Notes under the pieces: generated by a model
What the model was told of the DNA's origin: nothing
What the model saw: the letters and a program-made list of their open reading frames with translations, nothing else
Databases searched by the model: none
Shown here: positions 6,381 through 13,211 of the stretch, piece after piece
Layout: each line of letters begins with the position of its first letter
Position numbering within the stretch: the first letter of the stretch is position 1
Assembly: GCA_026786125.1 (NCBI GenBank)
Contig: JAJAYU010000052.1
Location: forward strand, 1-13,211
Direction: 5' to 3'
Length of the DNA stretch: 13,211 nt
From: Chamaesiphon sp.
GTDB lineage: Bacteria; Cyanobacteriota; Cyanobacteriia; Cyanobacteriales; Chamaesiphonaceae
Position numbers and translations under genes: made by a program

Positions 6381-6408
6381 AAAGCCTTAGCGATCGCTAA
6401 GGCTTTTT
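6381..6408 (+). terminator. HIP1-centred rho-independent terminator
   Basis: A 26-bp perfect palindrome (6381-6406, AAAGCCTTAGCGA and its complement) ends in five Ts (6404-6408). This is a classical intrinsic terminator for the + strand, serving cyAbrB. In the - direction the stem is followed by a weaker TTTAATTA tract, so it may also end ureG transcription from the other side. The hairpin apex is exactly the HIP1 octamer GCGATCGC (6390-6397). Confidence 0.85.
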
Positions 6409-6433
6409 GATCTAAACGTTGACGATAAATCAG

Positions 6434-7039
6434 CTACTTATCACCTACAACATACTTGGTCACGAACTTAACAACTTCAGCTAAACCCTTACCAGTTTTG
6501 AGATTGGTAAAAATAAACGGTTTATTGCCGCGCATCTTGATACTGTCTCGCTTCATCACGTCTAGATCGGCTCCCACATGCTCGGCAAGGTCGATCTTAT
6601 TAATTACTAATAAATCTGATTTGGTAATGCCTGGACCACCCTTGCGGGGGATCTTATCACCACCTGCGACATCGATCGTGTAGATAGTTACATCTACTAG
6701 TTCCGGGCTAAAAGTCGCCGCCAGATTGTCGCCACCACTTTCGAGAAAGACGATATCTAGATCCGTAAATTTTTGTTCTAGTTGTTCGATGGCCGCAATA
6801 TTCATCGAAGCATCTTCCCGAATTGCAGTATGGGGACAACCACCCGTTTCGACACCGACAATTCGCTCCGATTCTAGTGCTTTGCTCCTGACTAAAAATT
6901 GAGCATCTTCTTGAGTATAGATATCATTGGTGACTACCGCCAATTGATATCGATCGCGCAATTGTTTGCACAATCCATCGAGTAGTGCTGTTTTACCCGA
7001 ACCAACAGGTCCAGCAATGCCAACGCGGAGAGGGGTCAT
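6434..7039 (-). CDS. ureG: urease accessory GTPase UreG
   Basis: UreG is the SIMIBI-class GTPase that, with UreD, UreE and UreF, delivers nickel to apo-urease. The 201-residue protein is of normal length and has the P-loop GPVGSGKT (10-17), the metal-binding CPH motif (68-70) within [15 protein letters not shown], the ESGGDN motif (100-105), and the guanine-specificity NKID (147-150). No other urease gene is visible in the window, so here it stands apart from ureD/E/F and the structural genes, which is frequent in cyanobacteria where urease genes are dispersed. It is convergent with cyAbrB and shares the hairpin at 6381-6408 as a possible terminator. Upstream, a TTATCAA heptamer repeat lies about 11 bases before the ATG, with no Shine-Dalgarno. 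The lipoprotein gene lies further upstream on the same strand, separated by a fold-back repeat. Confidence 0.96.
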   Translation of the reverse strand: MTPLRVGIAGPVGSGKTALLDGLCKQLRDRYQLAVVTNDIYTQEDAQFLVRSKALESERIVGVETGGCPHTAIREDASMNIAAIEQLEQKFTDLDIVFLESGGDNLAATFSPELVDVTIYTIDVAGGDKIPRKGGPGITKSDLLVINKIDLAEHVGADLDVMKRDSIKMRGNKPFIFTNLKTGKGLAEVVKFVTKYVVGDK

Positions 7040-7042
7040 AAG

Positions 7043-7229
7043 TTAATTAATTGATAATTGATAATTGATAATTGATAATTGTTGGCGGAGTCTTGACATA
7101 GGCAAATAGCTAGGTTATCGGCAGGCGACTTAGATCCCTTCTTTCCGTTAAGAGTTGGGAGCAAATAGTTGTGATCGCAATCTAACTTGCACTATCAATT
7201 ATCAACTATCAATTATCAACTAATTAATT
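7043..7229. repeat. fold-back element with heptamer arms
   Basis: The left arm (about 7043-7081) is ttaattaa followed by four ttgataa units. The right arm (about 7192-7229) is the inverse: four ctatcaa/ttatcaa units then ctaattaatta. About 110 bases of unrelated sequence lie between, including a gtgatcgcaa segment. The arms could pair over some 35 bases. The right arm overlaps the stop codon of the lipoprotein gene (7224-7226); the left arm ends 4 bases from the ureG start. No transposase is encoded. It could be a MITE-like element or two heptamer arrays that happen to face each other. Confidence 0.7.
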
Positions 7230-8111
7230 ACTCTGCTCACACTGACTCTCCGTACAGGAGACAGTAATCTGACCGATAGCGGCTTTATTATCGTACTTTT
7301 GAGTTTTAAGATAATCGTCGTTACTTTCGGGATAGTCTCCAGCAAAGTTATGATTTCCGACTGGTTTGGGGCGAAATGCTAAACCGTTGGGGTGTTGAGT
7401 AAAGTTAATGAATTCTCGCGATTCATTTTCCTTGCTGAGGGAGAGAGTTGCACCACCATAGACTATAGTAGCTTGTTGAATCGATGTACCTGGACCAACG
7501 CCTTGCTCTGTGCGGTAGTTGGGGTTGTCAGTCATCAGATGCTGGATTTTATCTGCATCGGTAAATTGGGTGCCAGCGGGATAGGGAATATAATATTGTA
7601 CCGCGCCTGCTTTAGTCACAGCGATCGCATCAAATCCTTCAATAAAGCTAGATTTAATGGGGAACTGAAATCCCTGCCCCATTTGCTCTTTGAGTTCCTT
7701 GAGACTCATCCCAATTTTCGCATTACCAATTCCCACAGGGGTAATTTGCTGTGCTGGATTTGTAGGGATTTTAAGTTTGGAAAGTGGATCTGGTTTGGGA
7801 TTAGCTGCGATTTTATTCGGATCTGGAATTAGTGGAATTTGGACAGGAGCTGGTTCGGGGTAAAGGGATTTCGGTAGGGCTGAAATTATCGGCGTGGATG
7901 TTTCTGCTGATGTTTCCTGCTTGGGAATCTTCACTGGCACAGGTGAAGCTGCTACTGTTGATGTTGGCTGGGTAGTCGTGACTGGTGGTGTAACGGAAGT
8001 GGGGGTGGGAATCGGCGTAACTACAGCCGTCGGTGGCTGACTTTTTTGTCCACAAGCAGTCATTAGAACCGTCGCCAATACACAAAGGCTAAGGCAAATT
8101 CTTTGTTTCAT
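7224..8111 (-). CDS. putative lipoprotein of unknown function
   Basis: From the ATG at 8109-8111 the protein has 295 residues. A GTG one codon earlier is possible, but ATG is preferred. The N-terminus is a type II signal peptide: basic KQR, a hydrophobic stretch, and a lipobox-like LMTAC with Cys 20. The mature protein should be lipid-anchored at the plasma or outer membrane, facing the periplasm. A long linker rich in Pro and Thr (about 24-125) follows. A C-terminal globular domain begins at about residue 127 with GIGNAKIGMSLKELKEQMG and later FDAIAVTKAGAVQYYIPYPAG and NPNYRTEQGVGPGTSIQQA. I recall this domain from other cyanobacterial lipoproteins, but no function is known to me. The C-terminus has a Cys pair (VSCTESQCEQ). 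It is divergent from the hydroxylase gene and co-directional with ureG; the stop codon lies within the fold-back repeat. Confidence 0.85.
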   Translation of the reverse strand: MKQRICLSLCVLATVLMTACGQKSQPPTAVVTPIPTPTSVTPPVTTTQPTSTVAASPVPVKIPKQETSAETSTPIISALPKSLYPEPAPVQIPLIPDPNKIAANPKPDPLSKLKIPTNPAQQITPVGIGNAKIGMSLKELKEQMGQGFQFPIKSSFIEGFDAIAVTKAGAVQYYIPYPAGTQFTDADKIQHLMTDNPNYRTEQGVGPGTSIQQATIVYGGATLSLSKENESREFINFTQHPNGLAFRPKPVGNHNFAGDYPESNDDYLKTQKYDNKAAIGQITVSCTESQCEQSN

Positions 8112-8144
8112 CACTACTACCCAGCAAGCTGAATTTCAAAACAC

Positions 8145-8163
8145 GTTAGAATCTAATTCTAAC
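8145..8163. promoter_or_regulatory. inverted repeat between divergent genes
   Basis: GTTAGAAT and ATTCTAAC are exact 8-bp arms around CTA. The site is in the 77-base gap between the lipoprotein (- strand) and hydroxylase (+ strand) starts. Its position and two-fold symmetry suit an operator controlling both promoters. No regulator is identified. Confidence 0.45.
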
Positions 8164-8188
8164 TCTAGTGAGCAGTTGTAGCCACTCA

Positions 8189-8902
8189 ATGACAGTTAAG
8201 TTAGTTCTTCTTATTACTACAGTCGCCAGTCTGCTAATTCTGGAAAATAAGTTTCCATTTTTTCGGTTTCAGAACTCTCTGGGATCGCGGGTTGCGGCTA
8301 ATTTTGGCTTGGGGGCGATTAATTCGATTTTGGCTAGTATTTGGACGATCGGGATCACTCAGTTTGTAGTGCTGCCACAGCTTGAGTTCAGGCTGGTTGC
8401 CATGATTCCAAATCCCGTGATTGCGGGCATCTTATCCTGCCTAATTATCGATCTTTACATGTATTTTTGGCATCGATCAATGCATCGGTTGCCATTAGCT
8501 TGGAAATTTCATCGTTTACATCATACTGATCGATCAATGAATGTATCTACAGCGTATAGATTTCACCCGATCGAGATTATTAGTTCAAGTATTCCCAAAC
8601 TACTCTTGATTTGGTTGCTGGGAATATCGAGCGATTATGTGTTGATTTATGAGTTAATGTTTATCGTTGTTGTCGCTCTACATCATAGTAATTTAGCGAT
8701 ACCTAAATCGATAGATCAACTATTAGGACTGGTGATTATCACTCCCAATCTCCATCGAATTCATCATTCGCAAATAGTTACAGAAACCAATTCTAATTAT
8801 GGTAGTATCCTGAATTGGTGGGATCGAATTTTTAGAACTAATAATGATCGTCCTGATGTGATTAATATTCAACTAGGATTGACTGACAATATCATAGTTT
8901 AA
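8189..8902 (+). CDS. fatty acid hydroxylase/sterol desaturase family protein
   Basis: The 237-residue integral membrane protein has the histidine clusters of the membrane di-iron FA_hydroxylase superfamily. They are HRSMH (95-99), HRLHH (108-112), a lone His in YRFHPIE (about 124-130), LHHSN (about 164-168) and HRIHH (189-193). These would hold two irons at the cytoplasmic face and support O2-dependent hydroxylation or desaturation of a lipid. Hydrophobic helices lie at about 3-19, 38-63, 74-94 and 130-163. The substrate cannot be told; relatives act on fatty acids, sterols or carotenoids. ATG 8189 is taken as the start; GTG 8168 would add seven polar residues, and neither has a clear ribosome site. 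The M61 peptidase gene starts 44 bases downstream on the same strand and could be cotranscribed. Confidence 0.88.
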   Translation: MTVKLVLLITTVASLLILENKFPFFRFQNSLGSRVAANFGLGAINSILASIWTIGITQFVVLPQLEFRLVAMIPNPVIAGILSCLIIDLYMYFWHRSMHRLPLAWKFHRLHHTDRSMNVSTAYRFHPIEIISSSIPKLLLIWLLGISSDYVLIYELMFIVVVALHHSNLAIPKSIDQLLGLVIITPNLHRIHHSQIVTETNSNYGSILNWWDRIFRTNNDRPDVINIQLGLTDNIIV

Positions 8903-8946
8903 TTTATATCCAAGTTAATCAAATAATTATAAATTCCTTTTACTCC

Positions 8947-10719
8947 ATGACACAATCTACAGTCATCGCTCCAACCATAGTTCAAGATTGTCTGCCAAAG
9001 CTAGTTTATGAAATAGCGATGCCGCAGCCACAAACACATCTATTTGAGATCAAATTGACAGTGTGTAATTGGTCTGGGGAATTGCTAAATCTCAAAATGC
9101 CCGTCTGGACACCTGGATCCTATTTAGTGCGAGAATATGCCAAGCAATTACAAGATTTTATTGCAGTAGGCGATCGAGGCGATCGATTAGCCACAACAAA
9201 ATTTGCCAAACATCATTGGCAAATTCAAACTAATCATCACAATAACATTATAATCAACTATCGGATGTTCGCGAATGAACTAACTGTGCGAACAAATCAT
9301 TTAGATGCTACTCACGGATATTTTAACCCAGCGGCACTGTGTTTTTATGTGCCTGAATACGAGCATTGTCCGATCAAGATTACCATTGTCCCGCCCGATC
9401 CGAGCTGGAGAGTTACAACTCCATTGCCAGAAATTAGTCCACACACTTTTTTAGCGACTGATTTTGATACATTAGTAGACAGTCCATTTGAAATTGGCTG
9501 TCAGCAAATTTATGATTTTAATGTATTAGATAAATCTCACCAATTAGTTATCTGGGGTGAAGGAAATCTCGATCCACAACTGGCGATCGATGACATCAAA
9601 AAAATCATCGAAGTTGAAGCTAAAATATTTGGAGGGTTGCCATACGAACAATATATTTTCTTATTACATCTATCACCTAGTGGTGGCGGTGGCTTAGAAC
9701 ATAAAAATTGCTGCTCACTGTTATATCCCCGCTTTAGTTTCCAAGCTGGAGAGAAACACAATCGGTTTATGCAGCTAGTTGCCCATGAATTTTTCCATCT
9801 CTGGAATATCAAAAGAATTCGCCCTGCTGCGCTAGAAAAATTTGATTACGAGCGGGAAAATTATACTCGCTCATTATGGTTTAGTGAAGGTACCACTAGC
9901 TATTACGATTTATTAATTCCCAGACGTGCAGGCATTTATGATCAGCAGTAATTTTTGGCTGAACTGAGTAAAGAGATTACCAGGTTTATGACGACTCCAG
10001 GTAGACTAGTCCAGCCGCTCAGTGAGTCGAGTTTTGATGCTTGGATCAAGCTATATCGTCCTGATCCTAATAGTTCTAATTCCCAAATTTCTTACTATCT
10101 TAAAGGAGAGATGGTAACATTATTGCTAGACTTATTGATTCGCGATCAAACTCAGGGAAATAAATCTTTTGATGATGTATTAGTGGCGATGTGGGAACAG
10201 TTTGGTAAAACAGAAATTGGTTTTACCGAAACTCAACTCCAACAGATCATCGAATCAATCGCTAATCAAGATTTGACCGAATTTTACGATCGATACATTC
10301 ATGGGGTAGAAGAGTTACCGTTCAATGATTACTTAGCTACTGTCGGCATTGAGCTAAAATCTGTAAACACTAATAATATCCCAACACTAGGCATCATCGT
10401 CAAAAGCGAACATGGTAAAGAGATGATTAAATCAGTCGCGAGCAATTCTCCCGCACAACTGGCGGGAGTCGATGCTGGTGACGAGCTACTAGCGATCGAT
10501 GGATTTAAAGTCAGTGCTGATAAACTAACCGATCGACTTAAATCATATCAGGTGGGACAGCAACTTGAACTGACAATCTTTCATGGCGATCGATTAATCA
10601 CAGTACCAATAATCTTAGCCCCATCACAACCCGATCGATATCAACTGGATCAAATAGAACATCCAACCGATCTTCAGCAGCAATTATTTAAAGATTGGGT
10701 GAACTTGTCATCTGACTAA
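8947..10719 (+). pseudogene. M61 peptidase-PDZ gene with in-frame TAA
   Basis: The frame encodes a full-length (about 590 codons) M61 family metallopeptidase (glycyl aminopeptidase-like), interrupted by one TAA at 9949-9951. Before the stop are the N-terminal beta domain (WTPGSYLVREYAKQ, about 54-67), the SGGGGLEH motif (245-252), the zinc site HEFFH (280-284) and the third ligand in FSEGTTSYY (E314). After the stop, in the same frame, the protein resumes as FLAELSKEITRFMTTPGRLV, completes the helical half of the peptidase, and has a PDZ domain (about 480-558, with GVDAGDELLAIDG). Family members have a Tyr- or similar-containing segment where the stop lies, so one substitution (TAT/TAC to TAA) would explain it. 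The 334-residue product would have the zinc ligands but not the rest of the fold. Re-initiation at TTG 9955 is conceivable. The clean frame elsewhere suggests a recent mutation or a sequence error. Confidence 0.85.
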
Positions 10720-10752
10720 AGTGTATAAATATTTGAGAAGTAGATAGGGTTC

Positions 10753-10826
10753 GTTGGGTTGTCTCCTGAAGGAGAGGCTATTGCTGGGGCAAACGCTCCG
10801 CTAACGCCAACATTCTTCAACCCAAC
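10753..10826. repeat. REP-like fold-back sequence
   Basis: Nine-base arms (gttgggttg 10753-10761, caacccaac 10818-10826) enclose a small hairpin (ctcctgaaggag, 10763-10774) and, on the complement, GCGTTAGCGGAGCG. I associate that motif with interspersed repeats near cyanobacterial genes (recollection, unverified). It lies in the 152-base gap before the DUF4129 gene. Confidence 0.6.
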
Positions 10827-10835
10827 CTACAGATC

Positions 10836-10870
10836 TATTCACCATTCACCATCCACCATCCACTAATTCA
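10836..10870. repeat. five tandem heptamers (CATTCAC type)
   Basis: Units tattcac, cattcac, catccac, catccac and taattca end one base before the ATG at 10872. They are the complement of the GTGAATA family at 4720-4761 and nearly match the leader of the MoxR gene at 12800-12833. Confidence 0.9.
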
Positions 10871-10871
10871 C

Positions 10872-11480
10872 ATGTCTATTTCTACTGAAAAAACGAGTTG
10901 GCGATGGCAGTTGGAGCAACTTCAGCAGCAATTAGGTGAATGGATTGAGGTGAAGTTAAGATCGAACGATCAAGATTTACAGCTTGATATATTTCCCCCG
11001 TGGCTGGGTGCATTATTAGTGCGACTTACTTGGCTTATTTTAGCGGGATTAATTATTTGGTTTGGGTACCGAGTTATTTATCCTTATCTCCAAAAGTGGA
11101 TCGAACGAAATAATCAGTCAAAATCATTGCTAGATGTGGTTTCAGTTCCAGCATATACAGTGGTAGAATTGCTAAATAAGTCTCAACAGTTTCAGCGGGA
11201 TCGAGATTATACTCAAGCGAGTCGATGGTTATACCTCGCGATGTTGCAGCGGTTGAATGATGCAAGCCTGATTCCACATCAGTTTAGTCGGACAGATCGA
11301 GAGTATCTTCAGTTATTACGCACAGTCCCAATTATTGATATTGGTGAAATATTGGTGTCAATCCACGAGCAACTGCACTTCGGCAATAAGCAAATTGAGC
11401 TTGCAGATTTCGACAGGTGCCAACAAGCTTATCGACAAATTGAGGATCAGTTGGCGATAAGTAGCAGAGTTCGTGAGTAG
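10872..11480 (+). CDS. DUF4129 domain membrane protein
   Basis: The 202-residue protein has a short polar N-terminus, one membrane helix (about 44-70, PWLGALLVRLTWLILAGLII) and a C-terminal DUF4129 domain (about 105-195). The signature pieces are RDYTQASRWLYLAMLQRLND and the SRTDREYLQLLR motif (139-150). DUF4129 domains occur at the C-terminus of some transglutaminase-like proteins and as single-helix proteins in clusters with DUF4350 and MoxR ATPases. That second arrangement is seen here: DUF4350 follows after 36 bases and moxR after that. The domain is expected on the cytoplasmic side if the N-terminus is outside, but topology is unproven. The start codon directly follows a heptamer array with no Shine-Dalgarno. 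Function unknown; involvement in a membrane complex served by the MoxR ATPase is inferred from context. Confidence 0.85.
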   Translation: MSISTEKTSWRWQLEQLQQQLGEWIEVKLRSNDQDLQLDIFPPWLGALLVRLTWLILAGLIIWFGYRVIYPYLQKWIERNNQSKSLLDVVSVPAYTVVELLNKSQQFQRDRDYTQASRWLYLAMLQRLNDASLIPHQFSRTDREYLQLLRTVPIIDIGEILVSIHEQLHFGNKQIELADFDRCQQAYRQIEDQLAISSRVRE

Positions 11481-11516
11481 TAGATCGTGATTAGATTGGT
11501 AGATACTTAGTTATTT

Positions 11517-12704
11517 ATGACAGATTTTAAGAAGTTATTGAAGCAGTATTGGCAATTGGGGCTACTCGTACTAGTTGTGATTGTTTTAATAACCGTAATT
11601 AGTGCGATGGGTGGTGATAGTAGACTAGTCGGATCGAGCTATAGTAATGCTGCGAATGGCTACAGTCACTGGTATCAAATGATGATTGATCGAGGTGTGA
11701 AAATCAATCGCTGGCAAAAATCATTTCCCAAACTCGCCCAATCACCTGAATATGAGCAAGGAGTAACACTGCTACAAGTTCAGCCCCAATTAGAAAAATT
11801 ATTAATCACGAATCAACAGCAAGAATGGGTGATTAAAGGGAACACATTGATAATTTTAGGTGTTGATGCACCAGCAGAGGATATACCCTTTCAACAGGAT
11901 TTAGAAAGTCCTCAAGGCAAGATTAGAATTGAGACTAGTCGAAGATTTAGATCTAATATAAATAGGAATAAATTCCTCAAAGATGCAGATCGAGTGGCAA
12001 TTCTGCAAGATCGATCGGGTAGTGTGATTATCCAATTTAAATTGGCTAAAGGCAGAATTATGATTGCCACAACACCCTATATAGCTGCTAATGCTTATCA
12101 AGATTTTCAGCCTAATCATGATTTATTAAGTGAACTTGTTACTAAAGATCGTCAACAGATCTTAGTAGATGAATATATTCACGGATATACCGATCGCAAG
12201 CCAGTAATCGATCCAAAAACAGGCGATGTTAAAACAGATGATCAAAGTAGTGATAATAATGATACTTTAAGTTACTTAGCATCTACCCCACTCATTGTTG
12301 TATTTATCAATCTTTTATTGGGAATACTAGTATTAGCATGGCAACAAAATCGACGATTTGGTAAAGTCGTGATTCCCAAACCACCAGAAGTTGATAATAG
12401 TGAAGCATATATTCAGGCATTAGGAGGAGTACTCCGCCAAGCTAATAGTAGTGAGTTTGTGCTTCAAAATATTGGCAAAGCCGAGCAATTATCCTGGCAA
12501 CAAAAACTAGGTTTGGGCAAAGAACGACTGGTAGAATCACAAGCATTAATTACCGCATGGGAAAATCAAACCCAATTGCCCACAGACGATCTCCGATCTG
12601 TCCTACAATTAACAGCGGAAGCACGTCGCCTTACAGCGAATGAATTAATGATCTGGCTGACAAAAATTCGCGAGATTGATCGACAATTGGGACTTAGACT
12701 TTAG
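11517..12704 (+). CDS. DUF4350 domain membrane protein
   Basis: The 395-residue protein has an N-terminal membrane helix (about 14-31), an extracytoplasmic DUF4350 domain beginning GSSYSNAANGYSHWYQMM (about 39-56) with GVKINRWQKSFPKL, a second membrane helix (about 257-277, STPLIVVFINLLLGILVLAW), and a cytoplasmic helical C-terminal region (about 278-395). DUF4350 has a GATase-like fold by reputation, and its job is unknown. The gene sits between DUF4129 and MoxR, the standard order of this conserved cluster, which often continues with a DUF58 (von Willebrand-like) protein. The MoxR ATPase is expected to act on the complex. The gene ends in TAG at 12702-12704, inside a TTAGGCT heptamer array, so the last codons overlap the repeat. 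A 129-base gap then precedes moxR. Confidence 0.85.
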   Translation: MTDFKKLLKQYWQLGLLVLVVIVLITVISAMGGDSRLVGSSYSNAANGYSHWYQMMIDRGVKINRWQKSFPKLAQSPEYEQGVTLLQVQPQLEKLLITNQQQEWVIKGNTLIILGVDAPAEDIPFQQDLESPQGKIRIETSRRFRSNINRNKFLKDADRVAILQDRSGSVIIQFKLAKGRIMIATTPYIAANAYQDFQPNHDLLSELVTKDRQQILVDEYIHGYTDRKPVIDPKTGDVKTDDQSSDNNDTLSYLASTPLIVVFINLLLGILVLAWQQNRRFGKVVIPKPPEVDNSEAYIQALGGVLRQANSSEFVLQNIGKAEQLSWQQKLGLGKERLVESQALITAWENQTQLPTDDLRSVLQLTAEARRLTANELMIWLTKIREIDRQLGLRL

Positions 12705-12728
12705 GATTTAGATTTTAGGCTTTAGGCT
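12694..12728. repeat. five tandem heptamers spanning a stop codon
   Basis: Units ttagact, ttaggat, ttagatt, ttaggct and ttaggct begin inside the last codons of the DUF4350 gene, whose TAG (12702-12704) lies in the second unit. This is the same family as the array after cyAbrB (6250-6291). Confidence 0.85.
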
Positions 12729-12799
12729 TCAGCACTAAATGAAACACTTCTTTCTCACCTAATAAATAGACGCGAATAATCTATGGTGCCAACTATCTA

Positions 12800-12833
12800 A
12801 TTCACTATCCACTATCCACCATTCACTAATTCA
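12800..12833. repeat. tandem heptamers abutting the moxR start
   Basis: Units attcact, atccact, atccacc, attcact and a partial aattca run directly into the ATG at 12834. The last 15 or so bases nearly repeat the leader of the DUF4129 gene (cactaattca before ATG in both). Confidence 0.9.
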
Positions 12834-13211
12834 ATGACTGAAACTCACGCAATTTTCCAACGACTTGGTAGCGCATTACAATCAGTTGTCTTCGGGCAAG
12901 AGGAAACAACTAATCAACTTTTAATCGCATTATTAACTGGTGGGCACGTTATTTTAGAAGGTGTACCTGGAACAGGTAAAACGATGATGGTTAAAGTACT
13001 ATCACAACTAATTCAAGCCGACTTCAAACGGATTCAACTTACACCAGATATTTTGCCAGCAGATATTTTGGGTACAAATATATTCGATCTAAAAAATCAA
13101 GAATTCATTCTCAAAAAGGGGCCAGTTTTTACCCAAATATTGCTCGCCGATGAGATCAACCGGACTCCGCCGAAAACGCAATCAGCTTTGCTCGAAGCAA
13201 TGGCGGAAGGG
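12834..13211 (+). CDS. MoxR-family AAA+ ATPase (3' end cut by window)
   Basis: The 126 codons present encode the first third of a MoxR-type AAA+ ATPase (AAA_3), usually 300-330 residues. Visible are the N-terminal helix with VVFGQEETTNQLLIALLTGG, Walker A GVPGTGKT (43-50), the conserved RIQLTPDILPADILG (66-80), the GPVFTQ strand (96-101), Walker B ILLADEIN (102-109) and RTPPKTQSALLEAMAEG at the window edge. MoxR ATPases are thought to be chaperone-like remodelers that assemble or activate protein complexes, often with VWA-domain partners encoded next door. Here the partners would be the DUF4129 and DUF4350 proteins just upstream. The start ATG directly follows a heptamer array, with no Shine-Dalgarno. 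The frame is intact to the last base. Confidence 0.93.
   Translation, partial: MTETHAIFQRLGSALQSVVFGQEETTNQLLIALLTGGHVILEGVPGTGKTMMVKVLSQLIQADFKRIQLTPDILPADILGTNIFDLKNQEFILKKGPVFTQILLADEINRTPPKTQSALLEAMAEG

Noticed and set aside
7043..7229. Short repeats considered as a CRISPR array
   Set aside because: Units are 7 bp in direct tandem without spacers, and no cas genes are nearby.
7392..7832. 146-codon open frame on the + strand
   Set aside because: It lies entirely antisense to the lipoprotein gene, which has a signal peptide and recognisable domain; the + frame has no family resemblance.
9537..9812. 91-codon - strand open frame
   Set aside because: Antisense shadow of the M61 zinc-site region.
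855..10719. Possible genome-wide stop-codon recoding, because two genes carry in-frame stops
   Set aside because: The two stops are different codons (TGA and TAA), all other genes end normally with TAA, TAG or TGA, and no recoding signal such as a selenocysteine hairpin or shift site is seen. Independent nonsense mutations or sequence errors explain them better.

Overview
The window comes from a cyanobacterial chromosome. The HIP1 octamer GCGATCGC occurs at 257-264, 3436-3443, 6390-6397 and 7621-7628, and cgatcg-type cores are common throughout. The gene set is also typical: a Zam-type RNB protein, a cyAbrB transcription factor and a cyanobacterial-style UreG. The species cannot be fixed from the sequence alone. 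The intergenic DNA is dense in tandem 7-bp repeats, which suggests a large, repeat-rich (filamentous or similar) cyanobacterial genome.

Region 1 (1-1655) is a decayed toxin-antitoxin island. An apparently intact DUF433 antitoxin-like gene overlaps a truncated DUF5615 PIN-like partner. An excisionase-type helix-turn-helix antitoxin follows, interrupted by an in-frame TGA, and then a PIN (VapC-type) toxin cut off after about 50 residues. About 330 bp with no recognisable gene follow.

Region 2 (1692-5700, + strand) holds zam, an RNase II/R-family protein whose usual catalytic aspartate cluster is largely replaced. Next come ubiX (flavin prenyltransferase, TTG start) and an unknown two-helix membrane protein with a long acidic disordered tail. 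Region 3 (5701-8111) has a cyAbrB gene preceded by a 22-bp perfect palindrome. A HIP1-centred terminator separates it from convergent ureG (- strand). A fold-back repeat lies between ureG and a lipoprotein gene on the same strand.

Region 4 (8112-10719, + strand) contains a divergently transcribed fatty-acid-hydroxylase/sterol-desaturase-family membrane protein. It is followed by an M61 peptidase-PDZ gene with an in-frame TAA just after the zinc site. Region 5 (10872-13211, + strand) is the start of a DUF4129 - DUF4350 - MoxR AAA+ cluster; the MoxR gene runs off the window.

The most unusual aspects are the heptamer repeats that repeatedly abut start or stop codons, the catalytically altered Zam, and two single-stop disruptions of otherwise continuous reading frames. 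I did not find a convincing new defence or mobile system. The best candidate for a poorly described system is the DUF4129-DUF4350-MoxR cluster, whose function is not settled.
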